Shown: piece by piece, positions 1 through 10,373 of the stretch | Numbering within the stretch: position 1 is the stretch's first letter | Layout of the letters: every line of letters starts with the position of its first letter | Assembly: GCA_039000515.1 (NCBI GenBank) | Contig: JBCFYV010000219.1 | Span: 186,001-250,000 of the forward strand | Length of the DNA stretch: 64,000 bases | Reading direction: 5' to 3' | From: Timema cristinae | Taxonomy: Eukaryota > Arthropoda > Insecta > Phasmatodea > Timematidae | Translations under genes and position numbers: made by a program | Notes under the pieces: model-generated | The model's input: only the letters and a program-made list of their open reading frames with translations | Database searches by the model: none | What the model was told of the DNA's origin: nothing

Positions 1-225
1 TACACTTTGCCCCACGTATGGGGTACAGTGTGACAGACTGCAGTTTTACAAGTATCTGTAAATATAGTGAAATTCAATGGGCTAATGAAAACAATAGACC
101 TCTATATTATTAACCAATGAATAACAACATGTTTTAAAAAAAGAACCATTTCATCTGTTACATAAACATGGAAGATACGCTAAACTTAAACTTTATTGTT
201 ACACTGTGCCCCACCCTCCCCTATA
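1..225. mobile_element. Putative terminus of a Tigger/pogo-like DNA transposon, cut by the window edge
   Basis: Near 196-225 the sequence reads TGTTACACTGTGCCCCACCC and then CTCCCCTATA. Reverse-complemented, this has the same layout as the left end of the Tigger-like element at 37912 (TA, a G-rich block, then GTTGTAACA or GTGTAACA). A related block (TGCCCCAC...GGGGTACAGTGTGACA) lies at 8-36. The AT-rich DNA between shows no coding potential. Reading this as a transposon end is inference from that similarity; the partner end is outside the window. Confidence 0.35.
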
Positions 226-1229
226 CAATATAATATAGGTAAACAACATTATGACTCGAAACCTATAAAAATATTCCATAGAAAAGTTAACATTTGTTTC
301 CTTAACATGCGTATAGTGTACGCGAGACTAATAAGAGACTTTATAAACATAGTCACATGGTATTACATAAAAATGTAACTCAATGAAGTTAACCATAACT
401 CTATCTTGAAGAGGCGCCCTTCTAGTAACACTAAATTATTAAATATTTTATATTTTTAATATCAAATATTTGTTTCCTATTTTTAATATTAAAAGTTCGA
501 TCAGAATAAAAGGAGCTTAGCAAAAGACAACAAACCATCTTAACTCAGCAATCAAAAAGTATCCCTCAAGAATTAGCGTATTACAATATGATAAAAATTT
601 AAATATCAAATAGTTAACCATTAGAAATGGCGCGTAAAAGTTTCGCACAAGTTACAATTCTAATATCAGATAGCAATCCATAATAAACTAACGACAAGAC
701 CAAGAAAATGGTTTCCGTAAAAGTTATTAAATATTCCTAAATACATTATGACCATAACTATCGGAACTATCGTAATATAAATAACAATTACAGTTGGTAA
801 GGCGCCATGACCTCGTTATAAAAAAAAATATGGAAATGTTCCTAACCATAAGATATAAATTTAGATATAATTTAAATATATGGCCAAAAAATGAATTTTG
901 AAAAGTATCATAGTATATAAAAAAGATTTTATATGCCAAGAATGAATTTTGATCTTACATTTTAGTCGCAGAAAGCCGGAGCTTATGTTATCCCTGCTAT
1001 GACACAGGCCCAATTGTGTCGTTATCGACACAGAGAACAGAATATATACAAAACTCAGTAGAGGACGAAAGGAGAAGGGGTGGGATACATTCTGGACTTA
1101 AATGGAACAATACGCAAGCAATGCTGAGTTTCGGGAACCTTCTCGTGACGGGAACTCGTTACTGCGCATGTGCAGCCAGCCCTGGGCGTCGGCAGAGCTC
1201 GCCAGTCATTCCATGCTCTTAGTGTCTTG
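226..1229. other. AT-rich non-coding stretch, possibly part of an LTR
   Basis: No convincing gene is visible. Two motifs of the form GCCAA-AATGAATTTTGA (near 881 and 933) recur in weaker form near 14550, 26540 and 37310, all inside segments called here as solo LTRs. The GC-richer end (1000-1225), just before the hAT terminus, also resembles the 3' part of those LTRs. This stretch may be an LTR interrupted by the hAT element, but its right-hand end was not found. Confidence 0.3.
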
Positions 1230-1241
1230 TAGTGATGGGCA

Positions 1242-1345
1242 CAATCGAGTAATTCTAGGAATCGAGTAATTATTCGATTCTCTTTAAAAAGAATCGAGTA
1301 ATCGAGTAAAATTACTCGAGTAATTTTTAGCGAATCATCTACTCG
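1242..1345. repeat. hAT subterminal repeats (CGAGTAAT type)
   Basis: Several copies of AATCGAGTAAT and its inverted form ATTACTCGA occur within about 100 bp of the terminus, in both orientations. Such clusters next to hAT inverted repeats are usually transposase-binding sites. That role is inferred from position. Confidence 0.55.
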
Positions 1346-1541
1346 AATATTCCCATGGCAATCGGTTGGACCACATTACTCGGAAGTCTTGCAATGGAAT
1401 GCGATACTAATAACAAGTCCATAATCTCTTCCTGTAAGAGGCAGTCGACACCGACAGTGACCTCCACCCCCTTATTTTTAGGTTTCACGTTGCATGTACA
1501 GTCAATACAAAAGTATGCGTTTTGAGAAGTGTATCAATAAA

Positions 1542-1795
1542 TATTAATATTTAGCAATGCGTCTTACTACCCGTTCGGGTTATACGCTTAAGTACTAATT
1601 ACGCTAATGGATTAGGAATTGGGAAGGTTGAATTAGAGGAAGTGAACCCGCATTTGCGTGGAGGGAGAATGGAAAACCATTTAGGAAAAACCACCCCCAG
1701 TTCACCCGACCGAGATTCGAACCTCGATCTCCCCGTCCTCGGCGGTCGAGCTCAACACGACTAGCGCGTTAGCCAACTACGCCACCGAGGCGGGT
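1542..1795 (-). mobile_element. tRNA-derived SINE with 12-bp target-site duplication
   Basis: On the minus strand this starts with a tRNA-like head. The A box TGGCGTAGTTGG (complement of 1773-1784) fits TRGCNNAGYNGG, and a B box GGTTCGAATCT follows (complement of 1713-1723). A body and the tail GTATAACCCGAACGGGTAGT...GACGCATTGC come next. The copy is flanked by TGTATCAATAAA at 1530-1541 and 1796-1807, an exact 12-bp duplication. It lies in the leader of the hAT element, so it is younger than that element. Confidence 0.85.
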
Positions 1796-1936
1796 TGTAT
1801 CAATAAAAAAAAGATTACAATTTTTGTTACCTTTTTTTAGTAAAATAAACTTTTCTTTTTAAATTCTTGTTAAATAAATCTATAATAATTGTACCTTTTT
1901 AAAGGAGAAAACATTTAATTGTGCTATCATCACTTC

Positions 1937-2185
1937 TGTGGGCCGATGGTCTAAGGCGTCACTCTCGTGTTAGACTGGCCTGTTGATAACGGGGAGAGCG
2001 GGGTTCGAATCCAGGACGGGTTTATTGAGACGGTTTTTTCCAAAATGGTTTCCCACTCTTCTTATACGCAAATGCGGGTAGATCACCTCTAAAATGCTTT
2101 CCTCCTCATCCCCACCCCATTAGAGTAATTATCCAATGTGTATAACCTGAACAGATGGTAGGACGTGATGTAAAAATATGTTATC
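1937..2185 (+). mobile_element. Old tRNA-derived SINE
   Basis: A tRNA-like head (GGTCTAAGGCGTCA, later GGGTTCGAATCC) is followed by a body containing TACGCAAATGCGGGTAGA and a decayed tail TGTATAACCTGAACAGATGGTAGGACGTGATG. The tail aligns with the conserved tail of the other SINEs here (GTATAACCCGAACGGGTAGTAAGACGCGGTGC). No clean target duplication was found, which suggests an older copy. Confidence 0.65.
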
Positions 2186-2217
2186 TTCGATCAAATATTC
2201 AGTTTTATAATTTTTTA

Positions 2218-2465
2218 AATTAATTAGCACTGCGTCTTACTAACCCTATGGGTTGTACGCCAATGAATTTATACGAGCGAGCGAGAAAGAGCCTACTAAT
2301 TTTGCCGGGAAAGTTATTCTCACAAACCTTCCTGGGTTCTTTTACATGCCACAACTGACATGGGACCGACGGATTTATTTCCTTTCCGAAGGAGGGTATG
2401 CTACGGATTTTCATCTCTCAAGAAAAATCCGTCGACCTCAGCTGGGTTTGAACTCATGACCATCA
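2218..2465 (-). mobile_element. SINE of a second type sharing the same 3' tail
   Basis: The minus-strand tail (complement of TTAGCACTGCGTCTTACTAA and the bases to 2265) matches the other SINEs. The body differs: it contains the complement of CGGATTTATTTCCTTTCCGA and ends in a decayed B box, GAGTTCAAACCC on the minus strand. A shared tail with different heads and bodies is common when several SINE families use one LINE partner. Further SINE-like body fragments lie at about 2540-2650. Confidence 0.5.
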
Positions 2466-3130
2466 CATTTTAAGGCATTAGTTTGATAAAAATAAGTGTT
2501 GAAATTTGAATCATACACGTTATCTTGCTTGGGATCAATCTCGACCTGCCGCACTGGGTGAAAGGAGAGGTGAAGGGGCCAATAGTGGTTTTCTATCCTC
2601 TCATTTAGCAAATGCCAGTGCAGTTCCTCTTACTTACTCTTCTCATTGCGTTCTTCTTTGATTCGATCATTGATACATTATTGTGTTTCAATGTACCATA
2701 AAAATATTTTAGCTCTATTTATTTGTAATAATAGACTAATGTATAAAATATAATAATCACATGTTTATGGTGAGTGCTGTACTTCGTTTCTTAGAATGTT
2801 TCTTCTTTTATCAAAAATAAATTGCTGCTGTAGCTTTAAATTTGTTTTCTAATCTTATTAGAAATTTAAGACAGTGCGAGTAAGCTGTTGGTTCTGCTGA
2901 AAAATGTCTATGTGATAATTTGTCAACCTCAGTCCACAATCGTGCGTGATCTAGTGCGTGTGTGATGAGATGTGAAGACGTTAATTGATTATACGACTAA
3001 ATAGAATAGGTGAAATTTTGTTTTGCCAGATATTTTGTTTTTATTTAGTTTTATTATTATTATTGCTATATTTTAATCAAATCATTAAATATAGTGAATT
3101 TTACTATCCAATCAACTTTTTTTAACAATA

Positions 3131-5005
3131 ATGGTTCGAGGGCGGAAAAAGTCAGTAGTGTGGGAATTCTTTGTGAAAAAAGAAAACAATACAGTGGAAT
3201 GTTCAGTGTGTAAAAAAGAATATAAGAACCATGGAAATACTACTAACTTGCATGGCCATTTAAAAAGAAATCACCCAACTCTTCGTGACTCGACGACACT
3301 TTTGGATGTGATAGAGGGTGATCCAGATTTACCATCGACGTCAATCCAAACTACAAGACTTGATGACCGAGCAACCACATCAGAAACCTCTGCTGGGACG
3401 TCTAATGAAGGAATTGTCCTAGCAAAGAGGCCGAGACAAATCTCGTTGGCGGGGGCTTTTCGACGTCAGCAGATACCCGAGGTTAGGAGAAACCATATTG
3501 ATCAAACTCTTGCTGAAATGATTGCTGTTGATTTTCAACCTCTTTCAATCGTTGAAAATAGAGGTTTTAAAGCTTTTGTTAAAGCGTTAGACAGCCGCTA
3601 TGAGATTCCGAGCAGAAAAACATTGTCCAGGACAATTTTCCCCCCAGTACTAGAAAAGTGCCGCGTTAAGGTGAAAATGATTCTTGAAGGAACATCGTTT
3701 GTCGCTTTGTCAACCGACACTTGGACCTCTGCGAATACCAAAGGTTTCATTACTGTGACAGCGCATTGCATATTTAATGATGAGCTATATTCTCTTGTGC
3801 TAGCCACTAGGCAAGTTGTTGGCAGTCACACAGGGGAACACATCGCCTCCAACATTCTTGAGATTATGAATGAGTTTAGTGTGAAAAGTAAGGTGGTGGC
3901 CATTGTGACTGACAATGCGGCCAATATGAAGAATGCCGTTGACAGATTGAAAATTCCGCACTTGCCATGTGTAGCACACACTCTTAATCTTGTAGTCCAA
4001 GATGCACTCAAATCAAATTTAGCTCTAGATGGCATTTTAAAGAAATGCAGAGGAATGGTGACCCATTTCAAAACTAGCATTGTTTCAGGTGATAAGCTTC
4101 GAAATATTCAACATCAAATGGGGCTGCCAGAACTCAAGCTAAAACAAGACGTATCCACTAGGTGGAATTCCACGCTAGTGATGCTCGAAAGACTGTTGTC
4201 TTTGAAGGAACAGATCTCGGCCGCCCTAGTATCACTTCCTAATTCTCCTGCAGCTCTCAGTGCAGTGGAATGGGATATTCTTGAACAGTGTATCCCTCTT
4301 TTGAAACCAATGGAGCTTATGACAGCTGAATTGTCAGGCGAGTCCTACCCAACAGTGTCAAAAGTGATACCTATTGTGCGAGGGGTGCAACATTTAATAA
4401 GAAATCTATCACCAACAAGTGAAACCGCCATAGCATTACAACAAGGTTTGAGTGATGGGCTGCTCCGAAGGCTTGCACCACTAGAAACAAAGAAGATTGT
4501 TGCAATGGGAACAATATTAGACCCTAGGTTTAAGAAGACCGCTTTTGGTGTTGAGAATAATGCAGCAACAGCCCACAATTGGGTTAGTGAAGATTTAGCG
4601 TCTCTTTGTAGACGTAACCAAGTGGAAGAGGAGGTGATAGCGAGTGGCGGAAGTGCAACGGAACCAACAACTGAGTCAAACAATCCTATTTGGAGTCTGT
4701 TTGACCAAAAGTTGTCAAATGTACGAACAAAATCTACACCCATTAGCAGTAGCACAATAATGTTGAGGCAATACTATGAAAAGCCCCACGAAGACAGGAA
4801 AAGTAATCCCTTAAATTATTGGGCTAGTCAACAAAATTCTTGTCCAGAACTGTACATTCTCGCTAAAAAACATTTGTGTGTGCCTGCTACGTCAGTTCCC
4901 TCAGAACGAATTTTTTCGAAAGCGGGGCAGATCTTAAGTGAAAGAAGAAACCGATTAACGTCAACCAAATTAGATATGCTTGTTTTTTTAAATACAAATT
5001 TGTGA
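3131..5005 (+). CDS. hAT transposase (BED finger, ZBED/Ac-like), intact
   Basis: The 624-residue ORF is uninterrupted. An N-terminal BED zinc finger (residues about 10-55: CSVCKKEY, then HGHLKRNH) would bind the transposon ends. The hAT RNase H-like catalytic fold follows: STDTWTS near residue 195, VTDNAANM near 260, CVAHTLNL near 277 and DVSTRWNST near 340. The C-terminal dimerisation region (about 555-620) includes YWASQQ, VPATSVPSERIFSKAG and RRNRLTS. The length is normal for the family. The start is the first ATG in an AT-rich leader, directly before basic residues and the BED finger. Intactness suggests recent activity or selection. A domesticated ZBED-type gene is the alternative, but the hAT end at 1230 favours a transposon. 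Confidence 0.92.
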   Translation: MVRGRKKSVVWEFFVKKENNTVECSVCKKEYKNHGNTTNLHGHLKRNHPTLRDSTTLLDVIEGDPDLPSTSIQTTRLDDRATTSETSAGTSNEGIVLAKRPRQISLAGAFRRQQIPEVRRNHIDQTLAEMIAVDFQPLSIVENRGFKAFVKALDSRYEIPSRKTLSRTIFPPVLEKCRVKVKMILEGTSFVALSTDTWTSANTKGFITVTAHCIFNDELYSLVLATRQVVGSHTGEHIASNILEIMNEFSVKSKVVAIVTDNAANMKNAVDRLKIPHLPCVAHTLNLVVQDALKSNLALDGILKKCRGMVTHFKTSIVSGDKLRNIQHQMGLPELKLKQDVSTRWNSTLVMLERLLSLKEQISAALVSLPNSPAALSAVEWDILEQCIPLLKPMELMTAELSGESYPTVSKVIPIVRGVQHLIRNLSPTSETAIALQQGLSDGLLRRLAPLETKKIVAMGTILDPRFKKTAFGVENNAATAHNWVSEDLASLCRRNQVEEEVIASGGSATEPTTESNNPIWSLFDQKLSNVRTKSTPISSSTIMLRQYYEKPHEDRKSNPLNYWASQQNSCPELYILAKKHLCVPATSVPSERIFSKAGQILSERRNRLTSTKLDMLVFLNTNL

Positions 5006-5620
5006 AATAGTTTAGTAGGTACACAAACATTTTGATATTTCTCTAAAGCAGTTTTTTTTATTATGTATTACTCTTGTTCTTATTTTATTACTTTTTAGCT
5101 ACGCCAATATAATTTGTGACGAAATAAGTTTTGCTAGGAAACATTATATTAAACTTAAGTGGCTATTTTATTTAACTTGATTTGAAAAACCTTTGGTATT
5201 GCGAATTTACTTAGTGATATATTTTAATACAATTTAAATTTATGTGACTTTAAAAATAAACATAATGTGTTGGTGATTGGTTTAGAAAACGTTGTTTAAA
5301 ATATATATTTTATATTATTTTTTTATATATCTTAAACATACGTAGAAAAGCATGTGAAGTGAACTAGACAGGGATTGGAAGTTAACACACTAATTATTTA
5401 AATATAAAGGAATCAAACTCATGACCGCAGCCCTGAGACTTCAACATCAAAATAATGAAGTCATCCTAGAAATTAACTATACACACACTTTAGAGAATCA
5501 TCAACGCATCATAAATATTAAGGTATGTTTTTATTTTTATTTATTTTGTAACTTAAGGTACTCTAATTAGTTTCTTTTAATAAATAATCATATTTTGGTG
5601 AGGAGAAATTATAATCAATA
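5006..5620. other. AT-rich 3' flank of the hAT ORF, no gene
   Basis: Only short AT-rich runs and possible polyadenylation signals (for example AATAAA near 5614) are visible. I found no complement of the hAT terminus TAGTGATGGGC. Confidence 0.5.
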
Positions 5621-5734
5621 AATTATTATTATTATTATTATTGTTTTGAGGCCCGTCGACACAGTAAGGTCATTAGGGCCTTTAAAAATAAATTTAACAC
5701 AGTAGAATCCCCAATGGGAAGAGACATCACATAG

Positions 5735-6099
5735 TCCACCTGTTAGAATAAACAGGTGGAGAGATAAAATATAAAACAATATACAATAATAAAATTTTTA
5801 AATTAATTTAAAAACAGTTATTCTCAATATGAGAAAATGCCCATTTGAGACACTCCATAGGAGCGCTCAAATGGGCTATTAGAATAAAAGAAGTGATACA
5901 CCTGCTAAAATAAAACCACAGGTGTATACACTACGTTAAAATTACAAAACAAACATATTAAAATTTAACACATTAAAATCATAAAACGTGTTAAAATAAT
6001 ACGTTAAAAAGACAAAACAAACATATTTAAATATACTAAAATGTTAAAAAAAACTCAATATGAGAAAGTCCAGATGAGTCACTTTATAAAAGTGACTCA
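5735..6099 (-). other. LINE 3'UTR with four strong inverted repeats
   Basis: Four stems can be read in copy A: TCCACCTGTT with AACAGGTGGA (5735-5744 / 5751-5760); GCCCATTTGAG with CTCAAATGGGC (5839-5849 / 5866-5876); TACACCTG with CAGGTGTA (5897-5904 / 5919-5926); TGAGTCACTT with AAGTGACTCA (6075-6084 / 6090-6099). The same stems, with changes, recur in the 3'UTRs of copies C, D and H. Structured 3'UTRs often serve as template recognition sites for the element's own reverse transcriptase. That role is inferred. Confidence 0.55.
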
Positions 6100-9000
6100 A
6101 ATAGCATTAAAAAGATCCGCCTGGCGTATAAAACGAAGTAAACAAATAACTCCATCCGCGCTATCGCGTAGTAAAAACCGAAGGTCACCTTTAAAATTAA
6201 GTGCCAGGCGGATAGGGGCATACTTGCGACACTCCACCAAAATGTGGTACACACTAAGGGGAGCATCGCAAAACTCACACACTGGAGGTGGGTCCCCTCT
6301 CAATAAAAATCCATGGGTCAACGATGTGTGTCCGACGCGGAGCCTTGTCACGATGACCTCCTCTCTTCTGGACTTTCGTACAGAAGAGGGCCACCGCGAC
6401 ACACCGTCCCTGATGGACCGCAGCTTGTTCTGAGCAGGGGTCGAAACCCACTGCTCGTGCCAGGTGCGTAAGACCCCACGCCGAACATAACCCTTTAGAT
6501 CTAAAAACATCACACCCATACTCGCCTCCGGAGGCAGGCGTGCCGCCTCCTTGGCCGCCTGGTCAGCCAGTTCATTTCCTGAGAGACCGGCGTGACCAGG
6601 AATCCAGCAAAAGGCGAGACGGGTGCTTAATGAATCAATTTTTAAAATTTGCTCATGTATCATCCGCACCAGGGGATTCCAAGAGTAGAGGGTGGACAAT
6701 GCCAACAGAGCACTCATGGAATCCGTGCAGATGAGAACAGAGCGGTGACACTTACGATACACAAAACACAGAGATTTAAAAATGGCGTATAATTCAGCCA
6801 TAAAAACACTGGATTCACCAGGTAAACCAAATTTAAAATTGTTTCCCTCCACAACAAATGCGCATCCCACGGAAGCCCCACACTTGGAGCCATCCGTATA
6901 GATGCGCTCAAAGCCCTGAAAGCGAGTGGAGAGGAGCTCATTAAATGTCCTCTCATATATAATCGGCGGGTGGTCGCTTTAGGAAACTTGGCAAGATCAT
7001 AATGGCATTGAGGTAGGCGAATCTTCCAGGGAGAAACTCGACCTGGGTATGTGGGGATAGCCTTTGGCAGGACTATCCCACACGTGTCGAATACCGATAG
7101 CATCCTGATCCCAACCGGCCTTGTACTACGCCATTTGGTTTCATACAAGACACGGTTAGGGGGATGAAACACAGGTCGGTAGGCAACATGCTCCGGCATG
7201 CAGTGAAGTTTTGAAACGTAAGATGCCAGAAGATAGGACCGCCGGTAAGAGAGAGGGGGCTCACCGGCGTCGGCACAGATGCTGACAACTGGACTGGTAC
7301 GAAATGCACCAGTAGCCAGTCGTATGCCAGCATGGTGGACACTATCCAGCATCTTCAACGCCGAAGGTCTCGCTGATGCATACACTAAACTGCCGTAATC
7401 TAGTTTCGATCTTACCAAGGCCCTATACAGGCGCATCAAGGTTTCCCTATCAGCCCCCCAGGACCGACCGCTAACCACTTTAAGCAGGTTGAGTGCTTTT
7501 ATGCACCTCGCTTTCAGGTCTTTGATGTGGGGAATCCAGGTTAATTTAAAATCAAATAAAAGTCCCAGAAACTTTACGGTCTCCGAGACAGGTAAAACAA
7601 CGTGATTCATTAAAATACTGGGGGCTTGTTGTATTCCACGTAATCTATGGAAGTGGACGACCGTCGTCTTGGCTGAAGAGAAGCGAAAGCCATTACGCGA
7701 TGCCCACGACCATAGATTGTTGACAGAGAGTTGTATCTGCCGTTCAGCCCTGTGGAGACTCGATGAACTACAATAAATTGCGTAGTCATCCACAAAGAGG
7801 CATGAACGGACAGGAAGGTGTACGTTGTCCACAATGCCATTTATTGCAATGGCGAACAACGCACAGCTTAAAATACTGCCCTGGGGCACCCCATTTTCTT
7901 GAATAAAATCATCAGATAAGGTGTTGTTTAACCTTACCCGGAAGTGTCTATCTGACATAAAATTAGCTATAAAAACAGGGAGGTTCCCACGGAACCCCCA
8001 GTTAAAAAGGGTTTTTAAAATGCCGTACCGCCATGTGGTATCGTACGCTTTCTCCAAGTCAAAGAAAACTGCCAAAAGATGCTGTTTATGGAGAAAGGCG
8101 TCACGAACTGCCGTCTCGAGACGGACGAGATGATCCACCGTAGATCGGTTGCGGCGAAAACCACATTGAATATTTGATAGTAGATTGCGGGATTCTAAAT
8201 ACCATATTAATCGTTTATTTATCATTTTTTCCAATATTTTGCATACACAACTAGTTAAGGCTATCGGTCTATAACTAGTTGGTTCTAATTTTTCCTTGCC
8301 ACTTTTATATAGAGGGATAATTGTTGCTTGCCTCCACAGTGTTGGGAACTGACGAGATTCCCAAACACTATTGTAGAGGTCCAACAGACATGCTCGTCCA
8401 GCAGGGGTAACTGGCGCAACATTTCATAATTAATGTCGTCGGGGCCAGGAGCTGTGCTACCCGCCTGGGACATGGCATAGGTCAGTTCATCTAAAGTAAA
8501 GGGGGAGTTGTAATCCTCCCCCTGACTCTGACCAAAGTCAATAGAATGGCGCTCTATGTTCCGCTTATGCGCTGCAAACTCATTTGAGTAGCTTGCAGTG
8601 CTAGATATGGCGGTGAACATAGAGCCCAATACATTGGCGACCTCCACAGGGGAGGAGACAAGCGTACCATTTGACATGAGGGCAGGTATGTTATTGATGG
8701 TATTTTTGCTACTAGGTAATTTACGAATATTGTCCCAAACCTTAGTTGTGGGAGTGGAAATTGTAAGGGTAGATATAAACTGTCTCCAAGACTCTCTTCT
8801 GCTTTCACGAATGATACGGCGAGCTCGAGCACGCATAATCCGGAATGATTCTAGATTATCCAAGGTAGGACGCCGATGGAAGAGACGTAATGCTCTTCGA
8901 CGGTCAGAAATAGCCAATCTACACTCCTCGTTCCACCAGGGAACAGGATGGTGGCGCGGGTTTGGCGAGGATTTAGGGATAGATTCCCTCGCCGCCATGA

Positions 9001-9786
9001 TGACCGTCGAAGTAAAATGGGCAATATTAACATCGACGTCCGGAGAAAGGGGTTGTACAAATACGGCGAGCTCGCGAAATTTATCCCAGTCAGCACGTTT
9101 AAGCACCCATTGTGGTGCACGTGCTATACCGGGAGTGTCTTCAATTAGCGAAAGCAGAATGGGAAAGTGATCGCTGCCACATAGGTCCGAGTGAACCTCC
9201 CAACGGAAGTGAGCAGCAATCCCGGGGCTACATAGGGCTAAGTCGATGGCAGAGGATACACCATTAAAGGTGGAGAAATGTGTCTGGGTCCCGGTGTTCA
9301 TTAACACCAGGTTTCCCGAGACAAGAATATCCTCTACCATCCTCCCACGGGTGTCTGTAAAATTAGACCCCCACACCAGGTTATGCGCGTTAAAGTCCCC
9401 CAAGATTATATAGGGGCGGGAAGTTGTATAAAGAGGGCCTCTAGAGTCCTCTTGGAAACACGTTCACATGGGGGGAGGTAAATGCAGCATACGGTTACCT
9501 CCATAGGAAGGGAGGCTCTGACAGCAATCACTTGGAGATCAGAGACAATATTTATAAACTTATGATATATGTTGCTACGTGCAAATATAGCTACACCTCC
9601 GCTAGCCCGATCAAAGAGTGGCTTGTCGGTACGATACACATCGTACCCACGAAGCATCGGGTTGTCAGTTGGGCGGAAGTGGGTTTCCTGCATACACAAG
9701 ATGGGAGGATGCAGGGAAGAAATTAGTAGTTTAATTTCCTCTGCACGAGCATAGAAACCCCTACAATTCCATTGTAGTAGCGACAT
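6097..9786 (-). pseudogene. LINE A ORF2: endonuclease, reverse transcriptase, RNase H (frameshifted)
   Basis: ORF2 makes the nicking and copying enzyme of the LINE. The AP-endonuclease domain starts MSLLQWNCRGFYAR and has MQETHFRP, GDFNAHN (reached after a frame change near 9400) and SDHFPIL. The RT domain has SYRPIALTSCVCKILEK, CGFRRNRSTVDH, FFDLEKAYDTTWR, GVPQGSILS and the active site LFVDDYAIYCSS. The RNase H domain has TAELYAIFKSL-like MAELYAIF, ICTDSMSAL and WIPGHAGLSGNELADQAAK. A terminal CEFC...HHILVEC-like knuckle follows. Breaks lie near 9404, 8290-8384 and 6720-6870, so no full protein is made. ORF2 starts about 20 bases after the ORF1 stop. Confidence 0.88.
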
Positions 9787-9808
9787 TATTTATTAATATA
9801 TAATTTAA

Positions 9809-10373
9809 TTAAATATCCTCACAATCCATAACGCTATCCTTTAAAAATAAAAATTTATTGAGGACTTTTTTAGATCCTCTTGCTTTTCCCAATCTCTCTT
9901 GGACCTCCCGCTTCAGGAGAGGCTTTGGTTTGTCCTGTAGAGACTGGGACGGGGGATCCTTACGCGAAGGCTTTGTTAAAGCCTTCGACGCTTTTTTTAA
10001 AGTTATTTTTTCGGCGGTCCCTCGCTGGTCCTTCCCCAAGGCACCAGTGGGACTCGCCTTTGCGACCTCGCCTGTACCACCACTCATCCCGACCTCCGGC
10101 GTTCCTGAGGCGGGGTTGAGCGGCTCGACAACGGTCGCAGATGGTTTAGGACCCCGAGGAGGACTCGGGGGTGTTCCTCGAGGAGGACTCGGAGGGGGTC
10201 CACGAGGAGGGTTTGGAATGGTTGGGGGTGTTCCCCGAGGAGGCCTCCTCGGGGGTAAAGGTGGTGGAGGCGACTTCGGCGGGGTGTCGCCCCATGTACT
10301 AATTTTGGCACCACCATAGATGGTGCTGGCTGTCTTTTAGTGTCTCGAGTAGAGACGATTGGCACAGGTCGTG
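9809..10373 (-). pseudogene. LINE A ORF1, C-terminal part only
   Basis: The minus strand encodes the lysine-rich C-terminus of ORF1 (KPKPLLKREVQERLGKARG, ending DCEDI) at 9809-10087. Upstream lie the proline/glycine minisatellite (about 10150-10255) and the segment PVPIVSTRD. The CCHC zinc knuckles that should precede it are missing, because the sequence switches to copy B RNase H at about 10373. A reading-frame change in the minisatellite separates the two parts. Confidence 0.8.

Larger units (their letters stand above)
1230..5620 (+). mobile_element. hAT-superfamily DNA transposon carrying an intact transposase
   Basis: The left terminus starts TAGTGATGGGC at 1230, a typical Ac-like hAT end, preceded by GTGTCTTG, which would be the 8-bp target duplication. 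Subterminal CGAGTAAT repeats follow, then SINE-filled leader DNA and the transposase ORF. I could not find the matching right inverted repeat before LINE A starts at 5621, so the right boundary is only an upper limit. The downstream part (5006-5620) is AT-rich with no other gene. The right end may have been lost when LINE A/B arrived. Confidence 0.7.
5621..10373 (-). mobile_element. LINE copy A (I-group non-LTR retrotransposon), 5' part replaced by copy B
   Basis: On the minus strand this copy runs from the C-terminal half of ORF1 through ORF2 and the 3'UTR to an (AAT)n tail at 5621-5642. The tail follows the conserved end GGCCCTAATGACC...GTCGACGGGCC. The 3'UTR (5643-6096) contains four inverted repeats. 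Near 10371-10376 the ORF1 sequence joins RNase H sequence of copy B with only 2-3 bases in common. The combination of AP endonuclease, reverse transcriptase, RNase H and a microsatellite tail indicates the I group (I/Nimb/LOA-like); the exact clade needs a phylogeny. Confidence 0.85.

Noticed and set aside
196..378. Short ORF near the left edge
   Set aside because: AT-rich, no recognisable motif, and it overlaps a probable transposon end.
1700..1795. Possible true tRNA gene on the minus strand
   Set aside because: A and B boxes are present, but the sequence continues into a SINE body and tail and is bounded by a target-site duplication.
8598..9170. 190-residue plus-strand ORF opposite LINE A ORF2
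   Set aside because: Antisense shadow of the endonuclease/RT linker; the same ORF appears in fragments opposite the other copies.
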